NCBI GenBank assembly: GCA_031410595.1
Contig: JANNZM010000012.1
Coordinates: 1 to 64,000 of the forward strand
DNA length: 64,000 bases
Reading direction: 5' to 3'
From: JANMCE01 sp031410595
GTDB taxonomy: Bacteria; Actinomycetota; Acidimicrobiia; Acidimicrobiales; Ilumatobacteraceae
The position numbers and the translations under genes were made by a program. This document shows positions 51,104 through 59,653 of this stretch, one piece after another. A model generated the notes under the pieces. It saw only the letters and a program-made list of their open reading frames with translations. It was not told where the DNA came from and did no database searches. Each line of letters begins with the position of its first letter. Within the stretch, counting starts at the first letter, position 1.

Positions 51104-52858
51104 TCATAGCACGCAACCCTCGTGAGCGGAGGAGACGAGGCGGACGTACTTGTCGCGAACCGACCCGCGGCGTACGCGCGCAGATAGGTCGGGCGGCTGC
51201 CAGTCGGCTAGCCGTCGGGCGATTTCGTCGTCGTCCACCTCGACATCGAGTCGTCGTTCGCCGGGGTCGATCACGATCCAGTCTCCTTCGCGTACGGCGG
51301 CGAGTGGGCCGCCACGGGCTGCCTCGGGCGAGATGTGGCCGATGAGGACGCCGTGCGACACGCCGGAGAATCGGCCGTCGGTAATCAACGCCACCTGGGT
51401 GCCCAGACCCCTGCCTTGGAGCTGCCCCGTCAGCATCACCATCTCAGGCATGCCCGGCCCGCCGACCGGGCCGACGTTGCGAACGACGACAACATCGCCA
51501 GCGACGATTGCACCCGCTCGAATCGCTGCCATCGCCGTCTCCTCGGTTTCGAAGACGCGCGCTGGGCCACGGAACCGACCCTGGTCGAGCGTCTTGCCCG
51601 ACATCTTCAGCACGCAACTCTGCGGCGCAAGGTTGCCGCGCAGCACACTGATGTGGCGACCGGCCGGCGCGACGGGCTGGCTGACGGGTCGCACCACGTG
51701 CTGATCACCCAGCTCCGCGAGTGTGGGCGCAGCGGCAAGATTCTCGGCCACGGTCTTGCCCGTGACGGTCAATGCGTCACCATGCAGATACCCATGATCC
51801 AGGAGTTCGCGCATGACCACCGGCAACCCGCCGATCTGGTGAAGCGCAACCATCGAGAACGGCCCGTGCGGCTGCAAGTTGGCGATCAACGGCACGCGGG
51901 CGCCGATGTCGTGAATTCGATCGATGTCCAACGGCACGCCGGCCTCGCGGGCGACGGCGAGCACGTGCAAGTACAGATTCGTAGAGCCACCCATGGCGTA
52001 GAGCGTGGTGATGGCGTTCTCGAACGCCTTGGTGGTCATCACGTCGCGAGGGCGCACACCGGCATCGATGAGGGCGAACAGCGCGTCAACCGACGCCACC
52101 GTCTGGCGCAGCACATCGTCATGGATAGGACCGGCGGCCCCGTTGTCGGCTGGATGCGATGCGCCGCGCGGCAACATCATGCCGATTGATTCGGCCAGCG
52201 TGCTCATGGTGTTGGCCGTGAACATCCCACCGCACGTTCCGCTGCCCGGCATCACCGATGCTTCCAACTCGGCGAACTGTTCCGCGGTGATACGGCCCGC
52301 CTCGCGCGCGGCGCCCGCCTCCAGATAGTCGAGGACCGTCAGGTTGTTTCCCTTGGCCGCCCACGGTTCGAAGCTGACGCGGCCCGGCGAACTCGTGCCC
52401 GGGTACAGCACCAGACCAAAAGCGTTCGTGCGAGCAAGAGGCATGAGCGCCGCGGCTCCGGTCTTGTCGCAGCCCGACACGACGATCATTGCCTCGCCGT
52501 GATGGGCGTGGTGACCTATCTCGAAACAGTCGGCGACGACATCGCGCGACACCAGGCTGTAGCCGGCCGTTGGTGTGCCCTGCGTGAGCGCGTCGGACAC
52601 TGCCGGCGCGCCAACGAGCATCCCGTTTCCACCGCGGTCGGCGATGAGATCGACGAGCAAGTCGGCGATGGTGGAGACGCGGTTGTTGCAGCGGTGGGCG
52701 TTCGTGGCAGCGTGAGCAATCGTGACGACCGCTCGTGTGCGTGCGGTGCGATCGGGATCGAAACCGGCCGCTCGCACTTCGACCCGCGCCCGACTCCAGT
52801 ACTTGCGGTCGTCGTTCGTCCCGTCGCCATCGGTCTGGTTGCCGGTGGAGTTGGTCAC
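51104..52858 (-). CDS. IlvD/Edd-family dehydratase
   Basis: A 584-residue iron-sulfur dehydratase of the IlvD/Edd family. Cluster-binding segments are VSGCDKTG and GSGTCGGMFTANTM; the C-terminal ITDGRFSG and GHISPEA motifs are present. It could be dihydroxy-acid dehydratase of branched-chain amino-acid synthesis or a sugar-acid dehydratase. It lies 4 bp after a short-chain dehydrogenase gene and away from other ilv genes, which slightly favours a sugar-acid pathway. Family certain, substrate open. Confidence 0.8.
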   Translation of the reverse strand: MTNSTGNQTDGDGTNDDRKYWSRARVEVRAAGFDPDRTARTRAVVTIAHAATNAHRCNNRVSTIADLLVDLIADRGGNGMLVGAPAVSDALTQGTPTAGYSLVSRDVVADCFEIGHHAHHGEAMIVVSGCDKTGAAALMPLARTNAFGLVLYPGTSSPGRVSFEPWAAKGNNLTVLDYLEAGAAREAGRITAEQFAELEASVMPGSGTCGGMFTANTMSTLAESIGMMLPRGASHPADNGAAGPIHDDVLRQTVASVDALFALIDAGVRPRDVMTTKAFENAITTLYAMGGSTNLYLHVLAVAREAGVPLDIDRIHDIGARVPLIANLQPHGPFSMVALHQIGGLPVVMRELLDHGYLHGDALTVTGKTVAENLAAAPTLAELGDQHVVRPVSQPVAPAGRHISVLRGNLAPQSCVLKMSGKTLDQGRFRGPARVFETEETAMAAIRAGAIVAGDVVVVRNVGPVGGPGMPEMVMLTGQLQGRGLGTQVALITDGRFSGVSHGVLIGHISPEAARGGPLAAVREGDWIVIDPGERRLDVEVDDDEIARRLADWQPPDLSARVRRGSVRDKYVRLVSSAHEGCVL

Positions 52859-52862
52859 CGTG

Positions 52863-53615
52863 TCAACCCCGACCGACGAACGGCATCTCGGTGGCCATCA
52901 CCGTCAACGACAGCACGTTGGCACCCAGAGGAAGCCCGGCCATGTAGCTCACGGCGCGGCCGACGTCAGCGACATCGAACATGGGCTCGGCCCGCAACGA
53001 GCCATCCGGCTGGGGCACGCCACCGGCCATCCGCTGCGTCATCGGCGTGGCGGCATTGCCGATATCGATCTGCCCGCACGCGATGCCATGCGCTCGACCA
53101 TCGAGCGAGATCGCCTTGGTGAGCCCGGTGATCGCATGTTTCGTTGCGGTGTAGGGGGCCGAGTTCGGCCTGGGCGATTGGGCCGAGATCGAACCGTTGT
53201 TGATGATGCGGCCACCCGGTGGGTTCTGTCGTTTCATGAGTCGGACAGCGGCCTGGGCACAGAGAAACGACCCCGTCAGATTCACGTCGACCACGGCCTG
53301 CCATTGCGCGACAGTCAGGTCTTCGAACGGCACCGGCGGCGCACCGGTACCGGCGTTGTTGAACAACACGTCGACGCGACCGAACGTGGCCTCGACGGCA
53401 GCAAACAACGCGCGGACTGAAGCGTCGTCGGCAACATCGGTCGGCACGACGATTGCTTTTGTCGCGGTGCCGACGTCGCCAATGAGGGCGGCCGATTCGT
53501 GGAGCGCGTCAGCCCGACGTCCGGCCAGCACCACAGAGAATCCGTCGCTGGCCAGCTGAAGAGCCACCGCTCGCCCAATCCCCGAACCAGCCCCAGTCAC
53601 CACAGCGACGCGCAC
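52863..53615 (-). CDS. Short-chain dehydrogenase/reductase
   Basis: A 250-residue classical SDR. The nucleotide-binding TGAGSGIG (about residue 8-15), NNAG and the active-site S with Y-T-A-T-K are present. GTG 53615 is preferred: codons further upstream to 53717 derive from an intergenic repeat and precede the Rossmann start. GAAGAT 6 nt before the GTG may be a -10 box. Together with the IlvD-family gene 4 bp downstream it may oxidise and dehydrate a sugar or sugar acid; substrate unknown. Confidence 0.8.
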   Translation of the reverse strand: MRVAVVTGAGSGIGRAVALQLASDGFSVVLAGRRADALHESAALIGDVGTATKAIVVPTDVADDASVRALFAAVEATFGRVDVLFNNAGTGAPPVPFEDLTVAQWQAVVDVNLTGSFLCAQAAVRLMKRQNPPGGRIINNGSISAQSPRPNSAPYTATKHAITGLTKAISLDGRAHGIACGQIDIGNAATPMTQRMAGGVPQPDGSLRAEPMFDVADVGRAVSYMAGLPLGANVLSLTVMATEMPFVGRG

Positions 53616-53648
53616 CGGGCCATCTTCGCGCGTCGCATCAAGTGTAAC

Positions 53649-53691
53649 GGTGCACTGTGGTGCAGCGATAAGGCTGACGGGCTGAAACTGA
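53649..53691 (+). repeat. Diverged direct repeat, left copy
   Basis: Matches 54361-54403 at 36 of 43 positions without gaps (for example both contain AAGGCTGACGG). The two copies lie 712 bp apart and flank the uncharacterised gene at 53754. Origin unknown. Confidence 0.6.
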
Positions 53692-53753
53692 TTCAACGGT
53701 GGATCGTACGATGGCATCTGTGCCGGTTACCTCACCGCCATAGAACAGGGAGG

Positions 53754-54335
53754 ATGATGGCTGCAACCAATGACCCTCGACGGAACCGCGTTGATCCGTG
53801 GGGTGATTTGCAAGCCGTGAATGCCAGGGGCATGTTCACTGGGAACCGGGGGTGCGTGGTTGATGACCACGAGCGCGTCGTGCGCCACCACGGAAGTTCG
53901 TTGTGGATCATCTGTCGTACCGAGTTCCGGGATTGGCGTTGGCCACTCGCTCGCCCAAGGCGATGGACGCCGCTGTTCTTCCTAGATGACGCAGTCGCGC
54001 TCGCTGCGGGACATCGACCGTGCGCCACATGCCGCAGAGAGGACTACCTGAGCTATCGAGACGCAGTGACGTTGTCGCTCAATGCAGCCCAACCCCAAAG
54101 AGCGTGGCAACTCAACGAACGACTCAACCAGGAGCGACTCTCGCGAGGGCGGGGGCTCCAGCGTGCCCACGATCGCACCCACCTCAGTCGCCGCGCTCAG
54201 GCACGGCTATGTCCCAACGCTGCATCCGAGTGCCGGTTAGAGGACCACCCAGACACGTCCTTCAGACCAGCTGCGCTTTACCTGCCGACATCGGTAGTTC
54301 GCTTCGAGTGCGTCCGACTTAACGCTGCGCTGTAA
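53754..54335 (+). CDS. Uncharacterised actinobacterial protein with HRPCATC motif
   Basis: A 193-residue protein rich in Arg and aromatic residues. The N-terminal DPWGDLQAVNARGMFTGNRG and the central FFLDDAVALAAGHRPCATCRRED, with its CxxC, resemble a family of hypothetical proteins of about 200 residues widespread in actinobacteria; I know no function. The CxxC with nearby His could bind zinc. AGGGAGG abuts ATG 53754, and ATG 53757 is an alternative. Base composition looks slightly lower in GC than the neighbours. It is flanked by diverged direct repeats and lies beside tRNA-Arg, so a past insertion is possible. Confidence 0.6.
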   Translation: MMAATNDPRRNRVDPWGDLQAVNARGMFTGNRGCVVDDHERVVRHHGSSLWIICRTEFRDWRWPLARPRRWTPLFFLDDAVALAAGHRPCATCRREDYLSYRDAVTLSLNAAQPQRAWQLNERLNQERLSRGRGLQRAHDRTHLSRRAQARLCPNAASECRLEDHPDTSFRPAALYLPTSVVRFECVRLNAAL

Positions 54336-54360
54336 CGCACCACCCAGAACGGAGAGTCAT

Positions 54361-54403
54361 GGTGCACTCGGATGCAGCGACAAGGCTGACGGACTCAAAC
54401 AGA
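54361..54403 (+). repeat. Diverged direct repeat, right copy
   Basis: Partner of 53649-53691 (36 of 43 identical). A 19-nt part of it (54386-54404, CTGACGGACTCAAACAGAA) also matches 6794-6812 at 18 of 19 positions, upstream of pspA. It lies 37 bp from the tRNA-Arg gene. Confidence 0.6.
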
Positions 54404-54440
54404 AACCCGCCCGGCGTCGTGCCCGGCGATAATCAAGAAG

Positions 54441-54514
54441 CGCCCTCGGCAGGACTCGAACCTGCGACCTTGGAATTAGAAGTTCCCTGCTCTATCCATC
54501 TGAGCTACGAAGGC
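54441..54514 (-). tRNA. tRNA-Arg(TCT)
   Basis: A 74-nt tRNA read on the minus strand. Acceptor GCCTTCG pairs with CGAGGGC (one T-G wobble). The anticodon loop CTTCTAA gives TCT. The anticodon stem has four good pairs and a G-A at its outer end. No CCA is encoded (CTT follows the discriminator G), unlike the other two tRNAs of the window. Confidence 0.9.
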
Positions 54515-54653
54515 ATTCATAACCACGATAGAGGGCCAGGCAAGGTTGCGCCTATGGGTTGGTTCTGGCAGCTACCGTAGGGTCCTATGGACCGGCGCGA
54601 TCTGTACTCATGACGAGCCACCGTTTTCCTCCCCTCCGAACGGGATGCCTTAC

Positions 54654-56567
54654 ATGAAGAAGTTCTTCGCTCCGCTGTTCAAGACCACACTCACCACGGT
54701 GCTGGTGGCGTCCGTGATGATCGCGGCCGGCATCTTTGCCTTCACTCGGGGCGGAGTGAAGTCCACCAAAGCTCGACCCGTCGCCACCTTCGCGCAGGAC
54801 ACCGGAGCGGCCCGTCAGGTCATAGTGGTGCGAGCGAAGGACTTCAACACCACCGATGCCACACTCGAGGCTCAGGAGTTCGACGGCACCAACTGGAAGA
54901 CCGTGGTCGGGCCGATCAAGGCCAAGATCGGTCGCAACGGCTTCTCCGCCTCGCACAGGGAGGGAGACGGCACGACACCGCAGGGCGTATTCACCATCAC
55001 CGAGGCGTTCGGCAGTCAGAAGCCGCTCGACGGAGTGAGGCTCCCGTACAAAAAGACCGATCTCAATTCGTGGTGGGTGTCGGACCCCGATTCGCCGCAG
55101 TACAACACACCTCAGGCCGGGCCTTCGAACGGTCGCTGGCGCGAGTCGTTCGGCGAGCGACTCGCCGACAACAAGTACGCCACGGCGTACCGGTACGCCG
55201 CCGTCATCGACTACAACCGGGCACCCGTCGTGCCGGGCAGGGGTTCGGCCATCTTCCTGCACGTCGGCGGCAACGACCCGACGTCTGGGTGCGTGGCGAT
55301 CAATGAGGGCGACCTGACCCGCATTCTGAAGTGGATCGACCCCACGCAATCACCCAAGATCGTGATGGGCACCGACCCATGGCTGCTCGACCCAGTCGAT
55401 GCCCCGAGCGTCACGGGAAGCGCACCGGTCGGTCTGGCCGTGTCTGCCCCCAGACGCGTCCTCGACACCCGCAATGGCATCGGTGCCCCGGCCAAGAAGG
55501 TCGGCCCAAAGTCGATCACCACACTCAAGGTTCGAGGTGTAGCCGGCGTTCCGGCGGACGCAAGCGTTGTCGCTTTGAACGTCACCATCGACCAGCCGAG
55601 CGTGGCAACGTTCCTCACGGTCAGCCCCACTGGCCCTCAACCCGTGCCAACCGCGTCAAACCTCAATGCCCACGCTGGCGACGTGCATGCCGCGCTGGTG
55701 CTGGCCCGTATCGGTGCCGATGGGTCGGTGCGTATCGCCAACGAAAATGGTGAGGCCAACCTAATCGCCGACGTGGTCGGGTTCGGCAGTCCGACCGTGA
55801 AGGGTGGTTTCGAGGCCCGCACGCCCAGCCGTGTGCTCGACACCCGCATCGGTCTCGGTATGGCTAACCCTGCGGCCAGCGCGCCCATCGGCGCCAACAC
55901 GGTGCTTGACCTTCCGCTCACCGGTGTGCCTCCAAACGCAACCGCGGTGGTCATGAACGTCACCGCCACGGGAGCCACTCAGCCGACGTTCCTTACCGCC
56001 TACGCAGCCAACGGCGCGGCGCCCGATGCCGGTCGCCCTGATACGAGCACCGTCAACGTGCGACCCAAGCAGGACACCGCCAACCTCGCCATCGTGCCGC
56101 TTGGCATCGGCAACGTCGTTCGCTTCTACAACTCGACCGGTGATACCCACCTGATCGCCGACGTGTTCGGATTCATACTTGGTGACCGAGGAGATCTGTA
56201 CGTGCCGGCCGAAGAACCGGTTCGCGTCATGGACACCCGGTCGGGGGTGGGCTCCCGCGGGCAGCTGACCACCGACCCCGTTTCCCTGGCGGTGAAGGGG
56301 TTACCTTCGAGCGTAACCGCGCTTGCCATCACGCTCACCGGTGTGAACGCCAGCGGCGACACCGACCTGCGCGTTGCACCAAGCGACCCTGGCGCCAAGG
56401 CCAACGGACAGCCGTTCAGCAACGTCAACCTGCACCAGGGTGAGCCGACCGCCAACCTCGTCATGGTGCCCGTCGGCAAGCCGAGCATGCGCGAAGACAT
56501 CATCAACCGATCGGGCACCACCGACGTCATCGTCGACGTCAGCGGCTGGTTCGTGTCTCGACCGTAA
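54654..56567 (+). CDS. L,D-transpeptidase with three RVLDTR surface repeats
   Basis: A 637-residue exported protein. An N-terminal membrane anchor (about 10-32) precedes an L,D-transpeptidase (YkuD) domain with the catalytic H203 and S211-G-C213 of HVGGNDPTSGC. The remainder consists of three repeats of about 115-125 residues starting RVLDTRNGIG (about 267), RVLDTRIGLG (about 392) and RVMDTRSGVG (about 523), each ending in a D-V-x-G-F/W motif. Such repeats occur on actinobacterial surface proteins and are presumably binding modules. The enzyme would make 3-3 cross-links or attach proteins to the wall. ATG 54645 is an alternative start. GGTCC-TAT-GGACC at 54581-54593 could be an operator. Confidence 0.82.
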   Translation: MKKFFAPLFKTTLTTVLVASVMIAAGIFAFTRGGVKSTKARPVATFAQDTGAARQVIVVRAKDFNTTDATLEAQEFDGTNWKTVVGPIKAKIGRNGFSASHREGDGTTPQGVFTITEAFGSQKPLDGVRLPYKKTDLNSWWVSDPDSPQYNTPQAGPSNGRWRESFGERLADNKYATAYRYAAVIDYNRAPVVPGRGSAIFLHVGGNDPTSGCVAINEGDLTRILKWIDPTQSPKIVMGTDPWLLDPVDAPSVTGSAPVGLAVSAPRRVLDTRNGIGAPAKKVGPKSITTLKVRGVAGVPADASVVALNVTIDQPSVATFLTVSPTGPQPVPTASNLNAHAGDVHAALVLARIGADGSVRIANENGEANLIADVVGFGSPTVKGGFEARTPSRVLDTRIGLGMANPAASAPIGANTVLDLPLTGVPPNATAVVMNVTATGATQPTFLTAYAANGAAPDAGRPDTSTVNVRPKQDTANLAIVPLGIGNVVRFYNSTGDTHLIADVFGFILGDRGDLYVPAEEPVRVMDTRSGVGSRGQLTTDPVSLAVKGLPSSVTALAITLTGVNASGDTDLRVAPSDPGAKANGQPFSNVNLHQGEPTANLVMVPVGKPSMREDIINRSGTTDVIVDVSGWFVSRP

Positions 56568-56570
56568 AGG

Positions 56571-57806
56571 TCAAAGGGCCAGCAACGCCCGGCGCAGCAC
56601 GTCGAGGCTGTTGATCACCGAGAACTGGCGCATCTGTTCGCGTTGACCGGGCAGGCGAAATGACGCTGTTGTGACGTTGCCGTTGATCACCAGACCGACG
56701 TGCAGGGTGCCGACCGGCTGGCCGTCCTGCTCGTCGGGGCCGGCCACGCCAGTGAGGGCGAGACCGACATCGGCCCCCAGCACCCGCGCTGCGCCAACCG
56801 CCATCTCCGCGGCAGCCGCGGTCGTAACGACAGGGCCGGGCGTCACGCCGAGCAGGTCAAACTTCACGTCGCTGGCGTAGGAAACAACACCGCCCCGAAG
56901 CACGGTGCTGGCCCCCGGCACGGCGGTAAGGCGGGCCGCCACAAGGCCACCAGTCACCGATTCGGCCAAGCCGAGCGTGAGGCTGCGATCGCGCAAGAGT
57001 TCGAGCACGACGCTTTCCATCGTGTCGTCGTCCACCGCGAACACGTGGTTGCCGATGACCGCTCGGACTTCTCGTTCCCATGTGGCGCAGAGTGCAGCTG
57101 CCTGGTCGGTGGTCGCTGCCTTGGCGGTGAGACGCACCTTGAGTCCTTCCCAGCCACTGGCGAGGAACGCAAGCGTGGGGTTCCCCACTGCTTCAAGCCG
57201 GGCGATGATTGGGTCGAGGCGTTCGTTGAGGCCGCTTTCACTGTCGCCCCAGGTGCGCAGCGTGCGGCTGACGATGGCGCCCGTGTCGCCGGCACGCCTC
57301 CGCAGGTCGGGCAGCACGGCGCGCTGCATCATGTCCTTCATCTCATGCGGCACGCCAGGCACCAGGTAGGCAACCTTGTCCCCCACCGGGCAAATCAGTC
57401 CGGGCGCGGTACCGCGGGTCTGGGGAATGATGGTGGCACCAACGGGCACCAGGGCTTGGCGCAGGTTGTTTTCGGCCATTACCCGACCGCGGCTGGCGAA
57501 CACTTCGCGGATGACATCACCAACGGCGGCATCGGGCACTAACTCCACAACCATGATGTCGGCAATGGCTTCACGCGTGATGTCGTCGTGGGTGGGGCCG
57601 AGGCCACCGCACACGATGACCGCGTCGGCCCGCTCCAGCGCGGTACGCAGTGCGTCGATCATGCGGCCGAGGTTGTCGCCCACCTTCACCTGGTGGAGGC
57701 TGTCGATACCTGCCAAAGCCAACTGTTCCCCGATGTATGCCGAGTTGGTGTCGACAATCTGCCCCAGCAGTAACTCGGTGCCGACGGCCACCACTTCACA
57801 TCGCAT
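56571..57806 (-). CDS. cinA: CinA-family protein (nicotinamide-nucleotide amidase/ADP-ribose pyrophosphatase)
   Basis: CinA, 411 residues: N-terminal MoaB-like (COG1058) domain (VVAVGTELLLGQIVDTNS, CGGLGPTHDD) and C-terminal amidase domain (LGLAESVTGGLVAARLT, ALTGVAGPDEQDGQPVG). It recycles pyridine nucleotides by deamidating NMN. The start ATG 57806 fits the family; upstream codons to 57845 lie inside pgsA. It overlaps the pgsA stop by 11 bp, in the usual pgsA-cinA order; recA does not follow here. Confidence 0.93.
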   Translation of the reverse strand: MRCEVVAVGTELLLGQIVDTNSAYIGEQLALAGIDSLHQVKVGDNLGRMIDALRTALERADAVIVCGGLGPTHDDITREAIADIMVVELVPDAAVGDVIREVFASRGRVMAENNLRQALVPVGATIIPQTRGTAPGLICPVGDKVAYLVPGVPHEMKDMMQRAVLPDLRRRAGDTGAIVSRTLRTWGDSESGLNERLDPIIARLEAVGNPTLAFLASGWEGLKVRLTAKAATTDQAAALCATWEREVRAVIGNHVFAVDDDTMESVVLELLRDRSLTLGLAESVTGGLVAARLTAVPGASTVLRGGVVSYASDVKFDLLGVTPGPVVTTAAAAEMAVGAARVLGADVGLALTGVAGPDEQDGQPVGTLHVGLVINGNVTTASFRLPGQREQMRQFSVINSLDVLRRALLAL

Positions 57807-58350
57807 GAGTCTGCTTTCGCGCAGCAAGGAGATACTGCAGTCCACTCACGATGGTGAGGACGACCGCAATCCACAACAGGGTCATCCAGAATGTTCGACC
57901 CCGTATGGCGGTGAGAGGCATGAGCGCGAACCCGACCGCGAATTGCTGGCAGACGGTCTTCATCTTGCCCAACTTCTTGGCCGGAACACTCACTCCCTGC
58001 GCGCCGACCACCGTGCGGTACAGGCTGATGGCGACTTCTCGCACCGCGATGATTGCAACCGGAACGATCCACAGAACATGCTCGCTCACTAAGGTGAACA
58101 TGGCGCCAAGTACCAGAATCTTGTCCGCCAGCGGGTCGAGGAATGCGCCCGATGTGGTGACGCCTTGGCGACGGGCGATGAAGCCGTCGACGCCGTCGCT
58201 GGCGCACAGTAGGAACCACAGCACCACTGCCGTCCACGAACCGTTACGACCCTCGATAAGGACGAAGAGAACGGGCGATATGAGCACTCGTCCGACGGTG
58301 ACGAGGTTGGCCCACGTGGCCACGGCGTCGGGGCCAAACTCGTTGGTCAT
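57796..58350 (-). CDS. pgsA: CDP-diacylglycerol-glycerol-3-phosphate 3-phosphatidyltransferase
   Basis: CDP-alcohol phosphotransferase, 184 residues with about five membrane segments. The signature D52-G-x4-A-R-x8-G-x3-D-x3-D76 is complete (SDGVDGFIARRQG then GAFLDPLADK). Position between rimO and cinA identifies it as phosphatidylglycerophosphate synthase. The start overlaps the rimO stop by 4 bp. Confidence 0.93.
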   Translation of the reverse strand: MTNEFGPDAVATWANLVTVGRVLISPVLFVLIEGRNGSWTAVVLWFLLCASDGVDGFIARRQGVTTSGAFLDPLADKILVLGAMFTLVSEHVLWIVPVAIIAVREVAISLYRTVVGAQGVSVPAKKLGKMKTVCQQFAVGFALMPLTAIRGRTFWMTLLWIAVVLTIVSGLQYLLAARKQTHAM

Positions 58351-59606
58351 GCCGTCGTTGCTACCAGATCTGGACCCATTGCGTCGGTGATAGTAACCGT
58401 ATGGAACGCCCCCACTTCGAGCAGTTCTGACACCAGTACGACGCCGTCGATTTCGGGAGCTTCGCGGAACGTACGGCCGACTCCGGCCTCATCCACCAGC
58501 ACCTCGACGGTTGCACCGATGAGATCGTCACGTCGGGCCGCCGTGATGCGGTCCTGCATTTCACGCAGCTCCGCCAGTCGTTCGGCCATCAACGTCTTCG
58601 CCACGGCGCCGTCAAGCGTGTAGGCGTGGGTGCCTTCCTCGGGCGAATAGGCAAAGAAGCCGCACCAGTCGAGTTGCGCGGCTTCGATGAACGCCAACAT
58701 CTGGTCGTGATCGGCTTCGGTCTCACCCGGATAACCGACAATGAAGTTGCTGCGGAACGCGGCCTGGTCGTCGCGAGCCCGAATATCGGCAATGCGCTTG
58801 AGGAAACGGTCGCCATCACCCCAGCGACGCATACGGCGCAGCAACGGCTTGGAGACGTGCTGGAGCGACAGGTCGAAGTACGGCACACCACTGCCGAGGA
58901 CCACGTCGATCAGCGCGTCGGACAGATCCGACGGATAAAGGTAGAGCAGACGCGTTCGTGGCACCAGCGCCGAAACCTGCTGCACCAAATCGACGATGCT
59001 GCCGGCGCCGAGGGATGCGTCATCCTTGCCGTAGCTGGCGAGGTCCTGGGCAACAAGCACGATCTCTTTGGTGTCGAGCGCCCGCACCTCATCGAGGATG
59101 CTTTCTTTGGTGCGGCTGCGCTGCGGGCCACGGAACGATGGGATGGCGCAGAACCCGCAGCTGCGGTCGCACCCTTCGGCGATCTTCACGTAGGCCCAGG
59201 GCGCGGTGGCCTTGGGCCGTGGCAGGTTCAGCAGATCGAAGCTGGGCAACGGCGGCCCACCGCGCTTGCCGGCCTTGATCGACAGCGTGACAGGCACGCC
59301 GAACCCCGCGACCTGGTCGACCTCTGGCAAAGCCTCGGCCAGCTCGCTGCCGTAGCGCTCGGCCATACAGCCCGTGACCACCAGGCGAGCGCCGGTCTTG
59401 CGTACGTCTTCCAGCGCAAGAACCGTGTCGATAGATTCCTGCCGGGCTTCCTCGATAAAGGCGCACGTGTTGACGACAACGAGGTCGGCCTCGTCGGCGC
59501 TGAGCGCCGGGGCCATGCCATCGGCTGTGAGTTTGCCCGACAGCTTCTCTGAATCAACCTGATTCTTCGGACAGCCGAGGGTTTCGATCCAAAAGCGTTC
59601 GGCCAT
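58347..59606 (-). CDS. rimO: Ribosomal protein S12 methylthiotransferase RimO
   Basis: Radical SAM methylthiotransferase, 419 residues, modifying Asp of ribosomal protein S12. The N-terminal UPF0004 cluster uses C12, C48 and C80; the radical SAM cluster C146, C150 and C153 (CDRSCGFC); a C-terminal TRAM domain follows (LIGATVEVLVDEAG). The pattern TLGCPKNQVDSE is RimO-specific rather than MiaB. TACCAT lies 7 nt before the ATG, overlapping a hairpin. Confidence 0.94.
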   Translation of the reverse strand: MAERFWIETLGCPKNQVDSEKLSGKLTADGMAPALSADEADLVVVNTCAFIEEARQESIDTVLALEDVRKTGARLVVTGCMAERYGSELAEALPEVDQVAGFGVPVTLSIKAGKRGGPPLPSFDLLNLPRPKATAPWAYVKIAEGCDRSCGFCAIPSFRGPQRSRTKESILDEVRALDTKEIVLVAQDLASYGKDDASLGAGSIVDLVQQVSALVPRTRLLYLYPSDLSDALIDVVLGSGVPYFDLSLQHVSKPLLRRMRRWGDGDRFLKRIADIRARDDQAAFRSNFIVGYPGETEADHDQMLAFIEAAQLDWCGFFAYSPEEGTHAYTLDGAVAKTLMAERLAELREMQDRITAARRDDLIGATVEVLVDEAGVGRTFREAPEIDGVVLVSELLEVGAFHTVTITDAMGPDLVATTA

Positions 59607-59616
59607 GGCAATGATG

Positions 59617-59646
59617 GTAGCGGGCGGTCGTTCAACCGCCCGCTAC
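59617..59646 (-). terminator. Hairpin between the YidB-like gene and rimO
   Basis: A perfect 12-bp stem (59617-59628 with 59635-59646) around a 6 nt loop, 7 bp beyond the stop of the YidB-like gene. Its distal arm overlaps the rimO -10 box (TACCAT, minus strand, 59614-59619), so termination of one gene and initiation of the next share the same bases. Confidence 0.65.
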
Positions 59647-59653
59647 GAGATCA

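Noticed and set aside
54515..54653. Cyclic-di-AMP riboswitch before the L,D-transpeptidase gene
   Set aside because: The leader is too short and lacks the conserved core of the ydaO motif; only a short GGTCC-TAT-GGACC palindrome is visible.
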